DNA of 64,000 nt from Bradyrhizobium jicamae (GTDB taxonomy: Bacteria; Pseudomonadota; Alphaproteobacteria; Rhizobiales; Xanthobacteraceae), in NCBI RefSeq assembly GCF_018130695.1, contig NZ_JAFCJX010000003.1, positions 186,001 through 250,000 on the forward strand. Direction: 5' to 3'. The translations under genes were made by a program, and so were the position numbers. Position 1 is the stretch's first letter, and each line of letters begins with the position of its first letter. Of this stretch, positions 35,765 through 44,669 are shown one piece after another. The notes beneath the pieces were generated by a model. That model saw nothing but the letters and a program-made list of their open reading frames with translations, was not told the origin of the DNA and searched no databases.

Positions 35765-36292
35765 ATGGCCCGTATCGAATATTCCGATCCCGCGAAGGCG
35801 AACCCGCGCACACGCGAGATCCTCGACAAGAACCGCAACGCCAACATCTTCCGCATGATGGCGCATTCGCCGAGCTATTTTGAGCAGTACTGTCGGCTCG
35901 GCGGCGCGATCCGCCACAAGGGCGAGCTCGATCCCGTCGTGCGCGAACTTGCGATCACCCGCACCGGCATTCTCTGCGAAGCGCCCTACGAAATCGTCGC
36001 GCACAAGCGCATCGGCAAGAATGTCGGCGTCACCGACGAGCAGAACGAGGCGCTGGAGAACTGGCAGGCCGCCTCCTGCTTCAACGAAGTGCAGCGCGCC
36101 GCGCTCGCCTTCACCGACGAGATCGTCAAGCTGCACAAGCCGACGGATGCGACCTTCAAGGCGATCGCCGCAAAGCTGACGCCGGCCGCGCTGATCGAGC
36201 TGCAGCTCTCAGTCGGCTTCTACATCATGACGTCGAAGTTTCTCGAGACGTTCGAGATCGATCTGCAGCCGGTGACGGAAGTGGTCAGTTAA
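35765..36292 (+). CDS. Carboxymuconolactone decarboxylase family protein
   Basis: This encodes 175 residues from the ATG at 35765 (MARIEYSDPAKANPRTREIL). Upstream open sequence carries no better start. The CMD/AhpD fold motif is visible as LAITRTGILCEAPYEIVAHK (Glu and His of the E-x3/4-H site). There is no CxxC pair, so it is not a peroxidase of the AhpD type. Many such proteins sit in aromatic or CoA-ester degradation clusters without proven activity. It may belong with the acyl-CoA genes upstream, but 470 bp separate them. Confidence 0.85.
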   Translation: MARIEYSDPAKANPRTREILDKNRNANIFRMMAHSPSYFEQYCRLGGAIRHKGELDPVVRELAITRTGILCEAPYEIVAHKRIGKNVGVTDEQNEALENWQAASCFNEVQRAALAFTDEIVKLHKPTDATFKAIAAKLTPAALIELQLSVGFYIMTSKFLETFEIDLQPVTEVVS

Positions 36293-36317
36293 GCCTTGTT
36301 GACGCGGGTCTCTTCGC

Positions 36318-36455
36318 CTCTCCCCGCCTGCGGGGAGAGGCCGGATCGCATGCAATGCGATCCGGGTGAGGGGGAGCTTCCGCGAGTCCGACTTGCAGTC
36401 TTTATGCGGAAACAGCCCCTCACCCTGACCCTCTCCCCGTGAAGAACGGGGAGAG
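36318..36455. repeat. Composite palindromic repeat between convergent genes
   Basis: Hairpins are CTCTCCCCG/CGGGGAGAG (36318-36339), GGATCGCAT/ATGCGATCC (36343-36363), and CTCTCCCCGT/ACGGGGAGAG (36431-36455). Related copies lie at 55173-55292 and 63429-63647. Placed between the convergent CMD and glutaminase genes, it probably also works as a bidirectional terminator. Confidence 0.8.
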
Positions 36456-36475
36456 GGGAATGAGAGAGTCGGGGC

Positions 36476-38335
36476 TCAGCTCGACGTCAGCAGATCCACC
36501 TTCGCATTGGCGATGATCAGCCGCTCGGCAAGCAGTTGCGCGAGGTTGCGCATGATGCGCTCGCCGGCGCGCGGGTGTTGTGTTCGAAACCGCTCGAAAT
36601 CGGCGATCGGCACCTCGAATGCCGTGGCCGACATATCCGCCAGCACATCAGCCGTCCGCTTCGGCTCCAACAGCGCCATCTCGCCGAATGCCATGCCGGC
36701 GGTCAGCGTCGCGAGCCGGATGCCGTCGGGCAGCGTCACATGCACGACGCCGCTGCGCAGGAAGAACAGCGATGTCGCATCGTCGCCGGCCGCGATGATC
36801 TTCTCGTTCGGTTCGTACGTCCTGATCGTGCCGAGCGGGGTGAGATCGGCCAGCTCCTGCTCGGTCAGTCCTGCCAGCAGCGGCTGTTCGGCAAGCTCGG
36901 TGGTTTCATGGAAATCGATCGAGCCGCCGTAGCGGTAGACGATCTGGTCCTCGGCCCATTCGATGGCGGCGTCGAGCAGATAGAAATCCCTGATGTTGCC
37001 GAGCCGCGCTGTCCATTCGGCGATCGTGGTCCATTCGCGCGAGCCGCGCTTGATGCCGGCGAGCACGACGGTGACGCCGAGATGCGCCAGTTCCTGGAAC
37101 GCCTCGGCCACCAGGCGGGCGCCGGCGCGCGTCGTCGCGGTGACGCGTCGCAGGTCGAAGATCACGAATTGCGGGCGCGGCCCGCCGCCGAGACGCCGCG
37201 AGATGTAGTCGACATTGGACAGCGACAGCGTGCCGACCAGCTCGATGACGCGGACCTCCTGAAAGTGTTTGGCCAGAACCTCCTGCTCCTGCGGACGCCG
37301 GACTCTTCGCGACGGATTCTTGCCGATATTGTAGTCAGCGATGATGCTGTGCCGCGCGTCATCGCTGCGGTTCAGCATGTGCAGATCGTAATGTGACGAC
37401 AACTTCTCGCAGACCTTGATGCCGCGGACGCTGTTGCCGTGCTTGTCGAGCCTGGGCGAATAGCTGCCCAGTCCGAGCCGGGCGGGCAGGGCCGCGAGAA
37501 TGCCGCCGCCGACGCCGCTCTTGGCGGGAATCCCGATCCGGTAGATCCATTCGCCGGCATAATCGTACATGCCCGACGAGGTCATCACCGACAGCGTGCG
37601 GGCAATGGCGTAGGGCGTCATCACCTGTTCTTCGGTCAGCGGATTGATGCCGCGGTTGGCTAGCGTCGCGGCCATTACGGCGATGTCGCGCGCGGCGACG
37701 AGGATGGCGCATTGCCGGAAATAGACGTCGAGCACCGCCGGCACGTTCTCGGTGATCACGCCATTGGTGCGCAGCAGATAGGCGATCGCGCGGTTGCGGT
37801 CGCCGGTCGCGCTCTCGGACGCATAGACCGCCTCATCGACGTCAAGTTCGCGGCCGGCGAAGCGGCCGAGCGCCTGGCGGATGTACTCGAATGCGCCGTC
37901 GCCCTTGGCGGCGTGGATCAGGCCGGAGCAGGTGATCGCGCCGGCATTGACCATCGCGTTGAAGGGATGGTTTTCGGCGTTGAGCCGGATCGAGTTGAAG
38001 GGATCGCCCGACGGCTCGACGCCGATCGCGCCTTCCACCCGCTCTGCACCCAGCGTGTCCAGCGCCAGCGCGAACACGAAGGGCTTTGACATCGACTGGA
38101 TGGTGAACGGCACCTTGGTGTCGCCGACCTCGTAGACGTGGCCGTCGAGGGTCGCAAGGCTGATGCCGAAATGGCCAGGATCGGCCTTGCCGAGCTCCGG
38201 GATGTAGTTGGCGACGGCGCCGGCGTTCTCAGCGGCGTAGTCCGCGTGGCATTCGCAAAGAAACCGCAGCAGCGGCGGTTTGGATTGCGCCCAATCAATG
38301 GTCAGGGCGGTGACGGGAGGCGGCGACTGTTTCAT
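36476..38335 (-). CDS. glsA: Glutaminase with C-terminal STAS and cyclic-nucleotide-binding domains
   Basis: This encodes 619 residues. The glutaminase domain (about 15-320) has the serine beta-lactamase-like catalytic motif SMSKPFVFALAL (Ser-x-x-Lys), NAMVNAGAI, YESESATGDRNRA-type text and SGVGGGILA. It hydrolyses glutamine to glutamate and ammonia. A STAS-like domain (about 355-465, VIELVGTLSLSNVDYISRRL) follows, then a cNMP-binding domain (about 475-605, with FGEMALLEPKRTADVLADMS as the phosphate-binding cassette). Simple bacterial GlsA ends near 310 residues, so half of this protein is regulatory. Control of glutaminase by a cyclic nucleotide is inferred from the architecture. Confidence 0.9.
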   Translation of the reverse strand: MKQSPPPVTALTIDWAQSKPPLLRFLCECHADYAAENAGAVANYIPELGKADPGHFGISLATLDGHVYEVGDTKVPFTIQSMSKPFVFALALDTLGAERVEGAIGVEPSGDPFNSIRLNAENHPFNAMVNAGAITCSGLIHAAKGDGAFEYIRQALGRFAGRELDVDEAVYASESATGDRNRAIAYLLRTNGVITENVPAVLDVYFRQCAILVAARDIAVMAATLANRGINPLTEEQVMTPYAIARTLSVMTSSGMYDYAGEWIYRIGIPAKSGVGGGILAALPARLGLGSYSPRLDKHGNSVRGIKVCEKLSSHYDLHMLNRSDDARHSIIADYNIGKNPSRRVRRPQEQEVLAKHFQEVRVIELVGTLSLSNVDYISRRLGGGPRPQFVIFDLRRVTATTRAGARLVAEAFQELAHLGVTVVLAGIKRGSREWTTIAEWTARLGNIRDFYLLDAAIEWAEDQIVYRYGGSIDFHETTELAEQPLLAGLTEQELADLTPLGTIRTYEPNEKIIAAGDDATSLFFLRSGVVHVTLPDGIRLATLTAGMAFGEMALLEPKRTADVLADMSATAFEVPIADFERFRTQHPRAGERIMRNLAQLLAERLIIANAKVDLLTSS

Positions 38336-38357
38336 CGTTGCCTGTTGTGCAACGCAT

Positions 38358-40421
38358 TCAGGGCGTGCGCAACTGGTTCGGAACCAGGGATTGCCGGCGG
38401 ATCATGAACAGCGCGACAAGGACGGTCGGCGCGAGGATCGCGAGCCCCATCGAGGTCACCTGCAGTTGCGACAGCGGGTTGATCCCGCCGCCGGGCGTGG
38501 CGACCACAAAGCCGCCGATCACCAGCAGCACCCGCAGCGGCCATTCCAGCGGCCCGGTGCCGCGGAGATCGCCGACGAAGGCCTGATAGCCTTGGATGCC
38601 GCCGCAGATGAACAGCGTGCCAAAGGCGGCGAGCGCGAGTAGCCCAAGGCCGGCGAGATAGGGGCTCGGGCCCTGCAGCACCAGCGCGGGGTTCAGCACG
38701 AAGAAGAACGGGATGAAATAGATGATGCTGCCGACCCACATCGATTCCCAGCCCGTCTTCATCGCTGGCGACCCGGCAATGCCGGCCGCGGCAAACGAGG
38801 CGATCGCGACCGGAGGCGTGATCGACGACAGCATGCCCCAGTAGAAGATGAACATGTGCACGGCCATGCGGTTCAGCCCGAGCTTCTCCAGCGCCGGCGC
38901 GACCAGGATGGCGAGGAAGATGTAGCAGGCAGTCGTGGTCAGGCCGAGGCCGAGGATCAGGCTGGTGAAGGCGCACATCGCAAGCAGCAGGAGCGCATTG
39001 TCGCCGGCGAGCGTCAGCAGGTCGTTGGCAAGGCTCGACACCACGCCGGTCATCGAGAACGCGCCGATCAAGAGGCCGCAACCGGCGAGGATGCCGACCA
39101 GCTCGACGAAGGTGCGGCCATTGACCTCGAGGAACTTGCCGATGGTCGCAAGCGTCCAGCGCGTATCCCTGGAGAACAACTGGTTCAGCACCAGCAGCAG
39201 CGCGGTCGCATAGAACGGCGCGTGGCTCTCGCGCTTGAAGTAGAGCAGCATCACGATCAACAGCGCGATGACGAAAACGTAGTACCAGCCGGCCTTGATC
39301 GTATCCATCACCCGCGGCAGCTCGGCGCGCGGGATGCCCTTCAACCCGTGGCGCGCGGCGTAGGAATCGACTTGCATGAACAGGCCGATATAGTAGAGCG
39401 CAGCCGGGATGATCGCGGCGACCGCGACCTCGGCATAGCTGACATTGAGGAACTGCGCGATCACGAACGCGGTCGCGCCCATCACCGGCGGCGCCAGCAC
39501 CGCGCCGGTCGAGGCGCAGGCCTCGATCGCGCCGGCGTAGGAGGCGCGGAAACCGCTCTTCTTCATGACGGGAATGGTCATGGTGCCGGCGGTCAGCACG
39601 TTGGAAATGATCGAGCCCGACATCATGCCGAGCAGGCCGCTCGCAAAGATGCACACCTTGGCCGCGCCGCCGCGGAAGGTGCCGCACATCGCAAACGCGA
39701 GGTTGATGAAGAACTTTCCGGCGCCGGTCATCATCAGCGCGGTGCCGAACACGAGGAAGCCGATCACGGTGTCGGCAAAGGCCTGGATCGGGATGCCGAG
39801 CAGGCTTTCGCCCGACAGCACGTGGTAGGCGGTGGCCTGGTCGAGCGTGACCTGCGAGCCGCGGAATGGCCCGAGCCATTTGGCTTCGGCGAACAGCGGA
39901 TAGACGGTGAAGGGGAGCACGCTGAGCAAGAGGCTCCAGCCGCCGGTGCGGCGCAGCGCCTCCATCAGCATCACCCACATCACGAGGCCGGCGATGATGA
40001 CGTTCTGCGGCGCACCGTCGGACTCCCAACCGAACTGCGCCGCTTTGCGCACATTCAGCATCAGCCAGATCGATGCCGCGAACGTCGCCACGGCCAGTAC
40101 GAGGTCGTACCAGGGGATGCGATTGAGCGGCGCGGACTCCGTTCCCGGAAAGATCAGGAACGTGAACGGCAGCATCAGCGCGATCAGCAGGTAGAAATAC
40201 TCGGTGTTGAGCTGGGTGTAGTCGATGAAGAAGCGCAGCGAGAATTGCTGGTTGATGCAGAGCAGGATCGTCGCGGCGGTGGCGACGACCAGGGCCCAGC
40301 GCCAGCCGCCCCGCAGCGTGCGGACCCGCGTGACCTCGGCTTCCTGCATGTTGCCGATGCCGGCATGCGGGTCATCGAATTCAATGCGCTTCGCAGGCGC
40401 GGCCGCCGCGTTATCGGACAT
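38358..40421 (-). CDS. TRAP transporter fused permease (4TM/12TM, TAXI class)
   Basis: This encodes 687 residues from the ATG at 40421 with GGGGGAAG before it. It fuses the small (DctQ-like, about 45-200) and large (DctM-like, about 210-680) permease subunits, as is usual for TAXI-type TRAP systems. Many membrane helices are evident, for example LLILGLGLTTTACYIF-like and GMLSSITPPVAIASFAAAGI segments, the latter being the conserved DctM motif. It carries out Na+- or H+-coupled uptake with the binding protein at 40468-41631, whose gene lies immediately upstream on the same strand. The substrate is unknown. Confidence 0.93.
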   Translation of the reverse strand: MSDNAAAAPAKRIEFDDPHAGIGNMQEAEVTRVRTLRGGWRWALVVATAATILLCINQQFSLRFFIDYTQLNTEYFYLLIALMLPFTFLIFPGTESAPLNRIPWYDLVLAVATFAASIWLMLNVRKAAQFGWESDGAPQNVIIAGLVMWVMLMEALRRTGGWSLLLSVLPFTVYPLFAEAKWLGPFRGSQVTLDQATAYHVLSGESLLGIPIQAFADTVIGFLVFGTALMMTGAGKFFINLAFAMCGTFRGGAAKVCIFASGLLGMMSGSIISNVLTAGTMTIPVMKKSGFRASYAGAIEACASTGAVLAPPVMGATAFVIAQFLNVSYAEVAVAAIIPAALYYIGLFMQVDSYAARHGLKGIPRAELPRVMDTIKAGWYYVFVIALLIVMLLYFKRESHAPFYATALLLVLNQLFSRDTRWTLATIGKFLEVNGRTFVELVGILAGCGLLIGAFSMTGVVSSLANDLLTLAGDNALLLLAMCAFTSLILGLGLTTTACYIFLAILVAPALEKLGLNRMAVHMFIFYWGMLSSITPPVAIASFAAAGIAGSPAMKTGWESMWVGSIIYFIPFFFVLNPALVLQGPSPYLAGLGLLALAAFGTLFICGGIQGYQAFVGDLRGTGPLEWPLRVLLVIGGFVVATPGGGINPLSQLQVTSMGLAILAPTVLVALFMIRRQSLVPNQLRTP

Positions 40422-40467
40422 CACGCTTCCCCCGAACGCTCTTTGTTTCGCGGCAGATTAGCAGGTT

Positions 40468-41631
40468 CTACTCGAAGCCATCAGGCATATTGGCTTTCGC
40501 AAGCGCTGCCGCGCGTGCTTTCATCCAACCGTCGAGGAACGCCTTGTCGTCCGACGGCGGGCTGGATTTGCCGTAGTCGCTCCAGGCCGCCGCGAGCACT
40601 TCCTGCCGCTTGTAAAGCGCGTTGTTGTACGTCTCCTGCTCAGACGTCCATTGCCCGGCCTCCTTCAACGCCTTCACGGCGCCCGGATGCACCGGCACCA
40701 CCCAGTTCTTGGTCTGCCGGTCGGCGGCGAGGCCGCCGGCGCCGGGCGCGGAATCCTTGTAGGCGTCGTAATTGACGATCATCGCCTTTGTGATCGCGTA
40801 GACCTGGTCGGCGGGCTGCGAGGCGTAGGCGACGAAGATCGGGTAGGGATAGTTGCCGAGCTCGATCGGCTTCTCCGGCGAGATGCCGGCGCCGCAGGTC
40901 GCCGTTTGCGGGAAGAAGAACGAGCCGACCTTCTTCATGCGCGCCCAGCCTTCGGTATCCTTGGCGGGCAGCGGCGGCCAGACCAGGCCGCGCGGCGAGG
41001 TCTCGGCTTCCTTGGCCGGGCCGGTGATGGTGGTACCGAAGGCGGCATCGGTGTCGTTGTTGATCAGGCCCTTCCACATCGCGCCGTAGCTCGCGAACTC
41101 GACGATCTTGACGTCGCTTTGCTTGAGGCCGGCGAAGGCGAGCACCGCGAGCGAGTTCTGGTTCAGTGCGGGCGAGCCGACCACGAAGCCGACGCGCTTG
41201 CCTTTCAGATCCTTCAACTCCTTCACGCCGGCATCCGCGGCGACGCCGAGCGAGCCACAATTGCAGTCGACGGAGGAGAGCAGCAGCTGCAGCGCCTGGG
41301 GGCCCCATTCTTTGGCGCCGAACTCGAACACGCCTTCCTGCGCGAAGTAGGTGCCGGAGCCCATCGCCGACGACACCGCGCGTTTCGCACGAAGCGGCGC
41401 AAGGCGCGCCACGTCATTGCCGGCTGGCAGGACGCGGACGTCGGTGCCGTATTTGTCCTTCATCATCTTGCCGACGCCGACCGCGATATTGAAGCCGGCG
41501 GTGCCGGTGTCATAGGCGGTGACCGCCATGGTCGGCGGGAGCTTGATGTCCTCGGCGAGGGCGGGCAGGGCCGCGAAGATGGACAAGCCGGCGAGCGCGG
41601 CTGGCGCAAGTGCCATCAGCCGATGGATCAT
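40468..41631 (-). CDS. TAXI-family TRAP transporter solute-binding protein
   Basis: This encodes 387 residues from the ATG at 41631, which follows GGAGGGG. The frame is open to 41688, but the leader MIHRLMALAPAALAGLSIFA followed by ALPALAED is a proper signal peptide from this ATG. The mature protein has the TAXI fold with DTGTAGFNIAVGVGKMM near its start and LKDLKGKRVGFVVGSPALNQ in the middle. It binds a small organic acid in the periplasm and passes it to the fused permease 46 bp downstream. The biotin carrier gene lies upstream on the same strand. Confidence 0.92.
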   Translation of the reverse strand: MIHRLMALAPAALAGLSIFAALPALAEDIKLPPTMAVTAYDTGTAGFNIAVGVGKMMKDKYGTDVRVLPAGNDVARLAPLRAKRAVSSAMGSGTYFAQEGVFEFGAKEWGPQALQLLLSSVDCNCGSLGVAADAGVKELKDLKGKRVGFVVGSPALNQNSLAVLAFAGLKQSDVKIVEFASYGAMWKGLINNDTDAAFGTTITGPAKEAETSPRGLVWPPLPAKDTEGWARMKKVGSFFFPQTATCGAGISPEKPIELGNYPYPIFVAYASQPADQVYAITKAMIVNYDAYKDSAPGAGGLAADRQTKNWVVPVHPGAVKALKEAGQWTSEQETYNNALYKRQEVLAAAWSDYGKSSPPSDDKAFLDGWMKARAAALAKANMPDGFE

Positions 41632-41789
41632 GGTTCCCCTCCGTTTTGTTTCGCTGTGCGAAACTTTTGTTGCCTGGAATGATTGCATCGTGAAAACACG
41701 ATGGCAACGCTACCTCCGACGCATGCCCTGAATTTGGGCTGCTGCGTCACCGGACAGATTGTCGCGGATGAAAAGTATGACTGTTTGAA

Positions 41790-42011
41790 TCAGGTCTCGA
41801 CGATCGCAACCGGCTGTCCTTCGGCGATGACATCGTCAACACTGACCAGAATCGACTTGATTTTGCCTGCTGCGGTGGAAGTCACCGGTATTTCCATCTT
41901 CATCGCCTCGACGAAAGCAACCTCATCGCCATCGCCGACATGGCTGCCGGCTTCGACAGGAAGCGCGCAGACGCGCCCGGCGACTTCACTGACGACTTTA
42001 ATTTCAGGCAT
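41790..42011 (-). CDS. Biotin carboxyl carrier protein (biotinyl domain only)
   Basis: This 73-residue protein consists only of the biotinyl/lipoyl fold, with the biotin-accepting Lys in FVEAMKMEIPV (about 34-44) and the hammerhead turn (GSHVGDGDEV). It carries CO2 between a biotin carboxylase and a carboxyltransferase. The carboxyltransferase subunit at 43050 is the evident partner, read divergently. No biotin carboxylase gene occurs in the window, so that subunit must come from elsewhere. It may be cotranscribed with the TAXI transporter downstream (158-bp gap). Confidence 0.9.
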   Translation of the reverse strand: MPEIKVVSEVAGRVCALPVEAGSHVGDGDEVAFVEAMKMEIPVTSTAAGKIKSILVSVDDVIAEGQPVAIVET

Positions 42012-42105
42012 TTCGCGCTCCGCAATGCCGCCCTGCAGAAATTTCGTCTCGCGAACGGCTTTTTGTTGTGGCGGCAGATTGCCTGAGGTAGCTTGATCTG
42101 CAAGT

Positions 42106-42118
42106 GGAATTATATTCC
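42106..42118. promoter_or_regulatory. Candidate IclR operator in the divergent spacer
   Basis: GGAATTATATTCC has 5-bp arms around three bases, followed directly by TTCCGCAGAACGAAA, a second loose dyad. Both resemble IclR-family sites. It lies 28 bp before the iclR-type start and between the biotin carrier and regulator genes, so it could control both directions. Confidence 0.4.
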
Positions 42119-42145
42119 GCAGAACGAAATTGGGAGCAACGCAAT

Positions 42146-43120
42146 ATGGGACGCCGCTCGGAACGGCTTAGCCGTCAGGGAATGCTCGCCAGCGATATCT
42201 CTGGCGATGGCGATGTCATCCAGGTGGTGTCGCGGGCCTTCGATGTGCTCAGGTGTTTCGAGGGGCATGAGGCGCGGCTTGGCAATCTGGAGATTTCCAA
42301 TCGCTGCGGCCTGCCGCGCTCGACGGTGTCGCGCTTGACGCACACGCTGACGCGGATGGGGCAGCTGGTCTATCTGCCGCGCGATCAGAAATATCGCATC
42401 GGGCCGAGCGCGGTGGCGATGGGCACCACGATGATGAAGGGCCTGCAACTGCGCAATCTGATCCGGCTGCGTCTGCAGGACGTCGCCGAGCAACTGCCGG
42501 GTACCGTCGGCTTCGTGATCCCCGATCGCTTCCAAATGGTCTATCTTGAGTATGGCCGCGCCGCGAACGCGCTCGGGCTGCACGAGACGACCGGCAGCCG
42601 CATCTCGATGGCGACCACGGCGGCGGGGCACGCCTACACCGCGGCGCTCGATCCCGTGCTCGGCGACCAACTGATCGCGGAGATGGAGCGTGAGATGCCG
42701 GACGGCGCCAAGATCCTGAAGCCGCGCATCGAAACCAACCGCCAGCATCTGCGCGAGCATGGCTACGTCACCGCCTGTGGCCTGTGGAGCCCGCACATCA
42801 ACGGCGTCGCGGTACCGATGTGGTCGCCGCAGTACCAGACCTATGTCGTCACCACGATCGGCCTGCTGTCGGCGATGTATGACGAGGCGCGGCTGCACAG
42901 GGAAGTCGCACCGATCATGGTCGAGCTCGGTGCTGCCGTGGGCGGCCTGCTCGAAGGCGCCGACGGCGACATCTTCACCAACAGGATCGAGCGAAAGTCG
43001 CTGTCGGTCGCGGCTCATAACAACAACAAGATCGTCACGGAGGTCATGAATGAACTGGAAGCCGGAGCTCGACGACCTCGCCCGGCGCGAAGCCTTCGCG
43101 CGGGAGATGGGCGGCGTTGA
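42146..43120 (+). CDS. IclR-family transcriptional regulator
   Basis: This encodes 324 residues from the ATG at 42146 behind GGGAG. A GTG at 42104 would place the start upstream of the putative operator. The N-terminal winged helix (about 28-85, NLEISNRCGLPRSTVSRLTH) is followed by the GAF-like effector domain (about 100-275). The C-terminus has an extra 45 or so residues, and its last 23 codons overlap the start of the carboxyltransferase gene in another frame, a 71-bp overlap. The extension looks like readthrough past a lost stop. It likely regulates the carboxylase and perhaps the TAXI transporter. Confidence 0.88.
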   Translation: MGRRSERLSRQGMLASDISGDGDVIQVVSRAFDVLRCFEGHEARLGNLEISNRCGLPRSTVSRLTHTLTRMGQLVYLPRDQKYRIGPSAVAMGTTMMKGLQLRNLIRLRLQDVAEQLPGTVGFVIPDRFQMVYLEYGRAANALGLHETTGSRISMATTAAGHAYTAALDPVLGDQLIAEMEREMPDGAKILKPRIETNRQHLREHGYVTACGLWSPHINGVAVPMWSPQYQTYVVTTIGLLSAMYDEARLHREVAPIMVELGAAVGGLLEGADGDIFTNRIERKSLSVAAHNNNKIVTEVMNELEAGARRPRPARSLRAGDGRR

Positions 43121-44609
43121 CAAGGTCAAGCGCCAGCGTGACCAGGGCCGGCTGACTGTTCGTGAACGGATCGACAAGCTCGTCGACGGGGCGAGCTTCC
43201 ACGAGATCGGTGCCATCTCCGGCATCGCCGAATATGACGACAACAACGAGCTGAAACATCTGACGCCGGCGAACTGCGTGTTCGGCCGCGCCAAGGTGGA
43301 CGGCCGCACCGTGGTCGTGGTCGGCGACGACTTCACCGTGCGCGGCGGCTCGGCCGACGCCTCGATCTCGGCCAAGCCGCTGATGGCCGAAGAGATGGCG
43401 CACGATTTCCGTCTGCCGATCATCCGCGTGATCGAAGGCTCCGGCGGTGGCGGCTCCGTGAAGACCATCGAGACCCGCGGCGCGGCCAATCTGCCCGGCG
43501 GTGTCGGGGGTACGCGCTGGTACTGGTACACGACGGCGAATCTCGCGCGCGTGCCCGTCGTTGGACTGGGCCTCGGTTCGGTCGCAGGCCTCGGTGCCGC
43601 GCGGCTGGCGGCGACGCATTACTCGGTGATGACCAAGGCGTCTGCGATGTTCGTTGCGGGTCCGCCGGTGGTGAAGCGGCTCGGTCAGGATCTCACGAAG
43701 CAGGAGCTCGGCGGCGCTGATATCCAGACGCGCGCCGGCGCGATTGATCAGGCTGTGGAGACGGAGGAGGAGGCGTTCGAGTGTACGAAGCGCTTCCTGT
43801 CGTATCTGCCGTCCTCCGTGTACGATCTGCCGCCGACCATTCCCTGCACCGACGATCCCGAGCGCGCCGAGGAGTCGCTCTTGAAGGCGGTGCCGCGCAA
43901 TCGCCGGCAGGTCTACAAGATGCGCCCGATCATCGAGGCCGTCGTCGACAAGGGCTCGTTCTTCGAGGTCGCCGCCAATTTCGGCCGGCCGATCATCACG
44001 GGCCTGGCGCGGATCGAGGGCAGGGCGGTGCTGCTGCTCGCGAGCGACCCCTTCCATTACGGCGGCTCGTGGACCGCGGATGCCTGCCAGAAGGTCGTGC
44101 GCTGGGTCGACTTCGCCGAGACCTTCCATCTGCCGGTGGTCTATCTGATGGATTGCCCGGGCTTCATGATCGGTCTGGAAGCCGAGAAGTCGGCGACCAT
44201 CCGTCATGGCGTGCGGGCGATGGCGGCCGTCAACCAGAGCACGGTGCCGTGGTGCACGATCATCATCCGCAACGCGTTCGGTGTTGCCGGCGTGGTGCAT
44301 CAGCCCGCCAACCGCTTCTCGATGCGCTATGCCTGGCCGTCGGCCTATTGGGGCTCGCTGCCGCTCGAAGGCGGCATCGAGGCGGCCTATCGCGCCGACA
44401 TCGATGCGGCGGATGATCCGGCGGCGAAGCTGAAGGAGATCGAGGACCGCCTCAACAAGCTGCGCTCGCCGTTCCGCTCGGCTGAGAAATTCTGGGTCGA
44501 GGAAGTGATCGATCCGCGCAAGACGCGCTCGCTGCTCTGCGAGTTCGCGCGGCTGGCGGAGCCGATCCGCACGCCGGGGCCGCCGGGCAACATGTCGACG
44601 CGGCCGTGA
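43050..44609 (+). CDS. Acyl-CoA carboxylase carboxyltransferase (beta) subunit
   Basis: This encodes 519 residues from the ATG at 43050 with GGAGG 6-7 nt before it, inside the end of iclR. It is a two-part crotonase-like carboxyltransferase: the N-half has VVGDDFTVRGGSADASISAK and IRVIEGSGGGGSVKTIETRG, and the C-half LMDCPGFMIGLEAEKSATIR and WPSAYWGSLPLEGG. It belongs to the PCCB/MCCB family that transfers carboxyl from biotin to an acyl-CoA. The acyl specificity is unresolved. The biotinyl carrier is the separate 73-residue protein across the regulator; biotin carboxylase is missing locally. Confidence 0.92.
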   Translation: MNWKPELDDLARREAFAREMGGVDKVKRQRDQGRLTVRERIDKLVDGASFHEIGAISGIAEYDDNNELKHLTPANCVFGRAKVDGRTVVVVGDDFTVRGGSADASISAKPLMAEEMAHDFRLPIIRVIEGSGGGGSVKTIETRGAANLPGGVGGTRWYWYTTANLARVPVVGLGLGSVAGLGAARLAATHYSVMTKASAMFVAGPPVVKRLGQDLTKQELGGADIQTRAGAIDQAVETEEEAFECTKRFLSYLPSSVYDLPPTIPCTDDPERAEESLLKAVPRNRRQVYKMRPIIEAVVDKGSFFEVAANFGRPIITGLARIEGRAVLLLASDPFHYGGSWTADACQKVVRWVDFAETFHLPVVYLMDCPGFMIGLEAEKSATIRHGVRAMAAVNQSTVPWCTIIIRNAFGVAGVVHQPANRFSMRYAWPSAYWGSLPLEGGIEAAYRADIDAADDPAAKLKEIEDRLNKLRSPFRSAEKFWVEEVIDPRKTRSLLCEFARLAEPIRTPGPPGNMSTRP

Positions 44610-44611
44610 GC

Positions 44612-44644
44612 GGCGAATAGCGGGTAGAACATTCCCTATTCGCC
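44612..44644. terminator. Hairpin between convergent genes
   Basis: GGCGAATAG (44612-44620) pairs with CTATTCGCC (44636-44644) 2 bp after the carboxyltransferase stop and 26 bp before the MFS stop. It is suited to terminate both, though it has no long U tract and the flanking sequence (repeated ATTCGC motifs) looks repeat-derived. Confidence 0.45.
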
Positions 44645-44669
44645 ATTCGCTACTCACCATTCGCTCTCT

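Noticed and set aside
36318-36455. CRISPR array or tRNA, suspected from the repeated stems
   Set aside because: The stems are inverted, not regularly spaced direct repeats, and no tRNA arms or anticodon can be built. The same composite recurs at two other intergenic sites.
38332-40029. Second long minus-strand frame within the TRAP permease
   Set aside because: It overlaps the permease in another frame and reads as Arg/Ala/Pro-rich nonsense; the permease frame has clean membrane helices.
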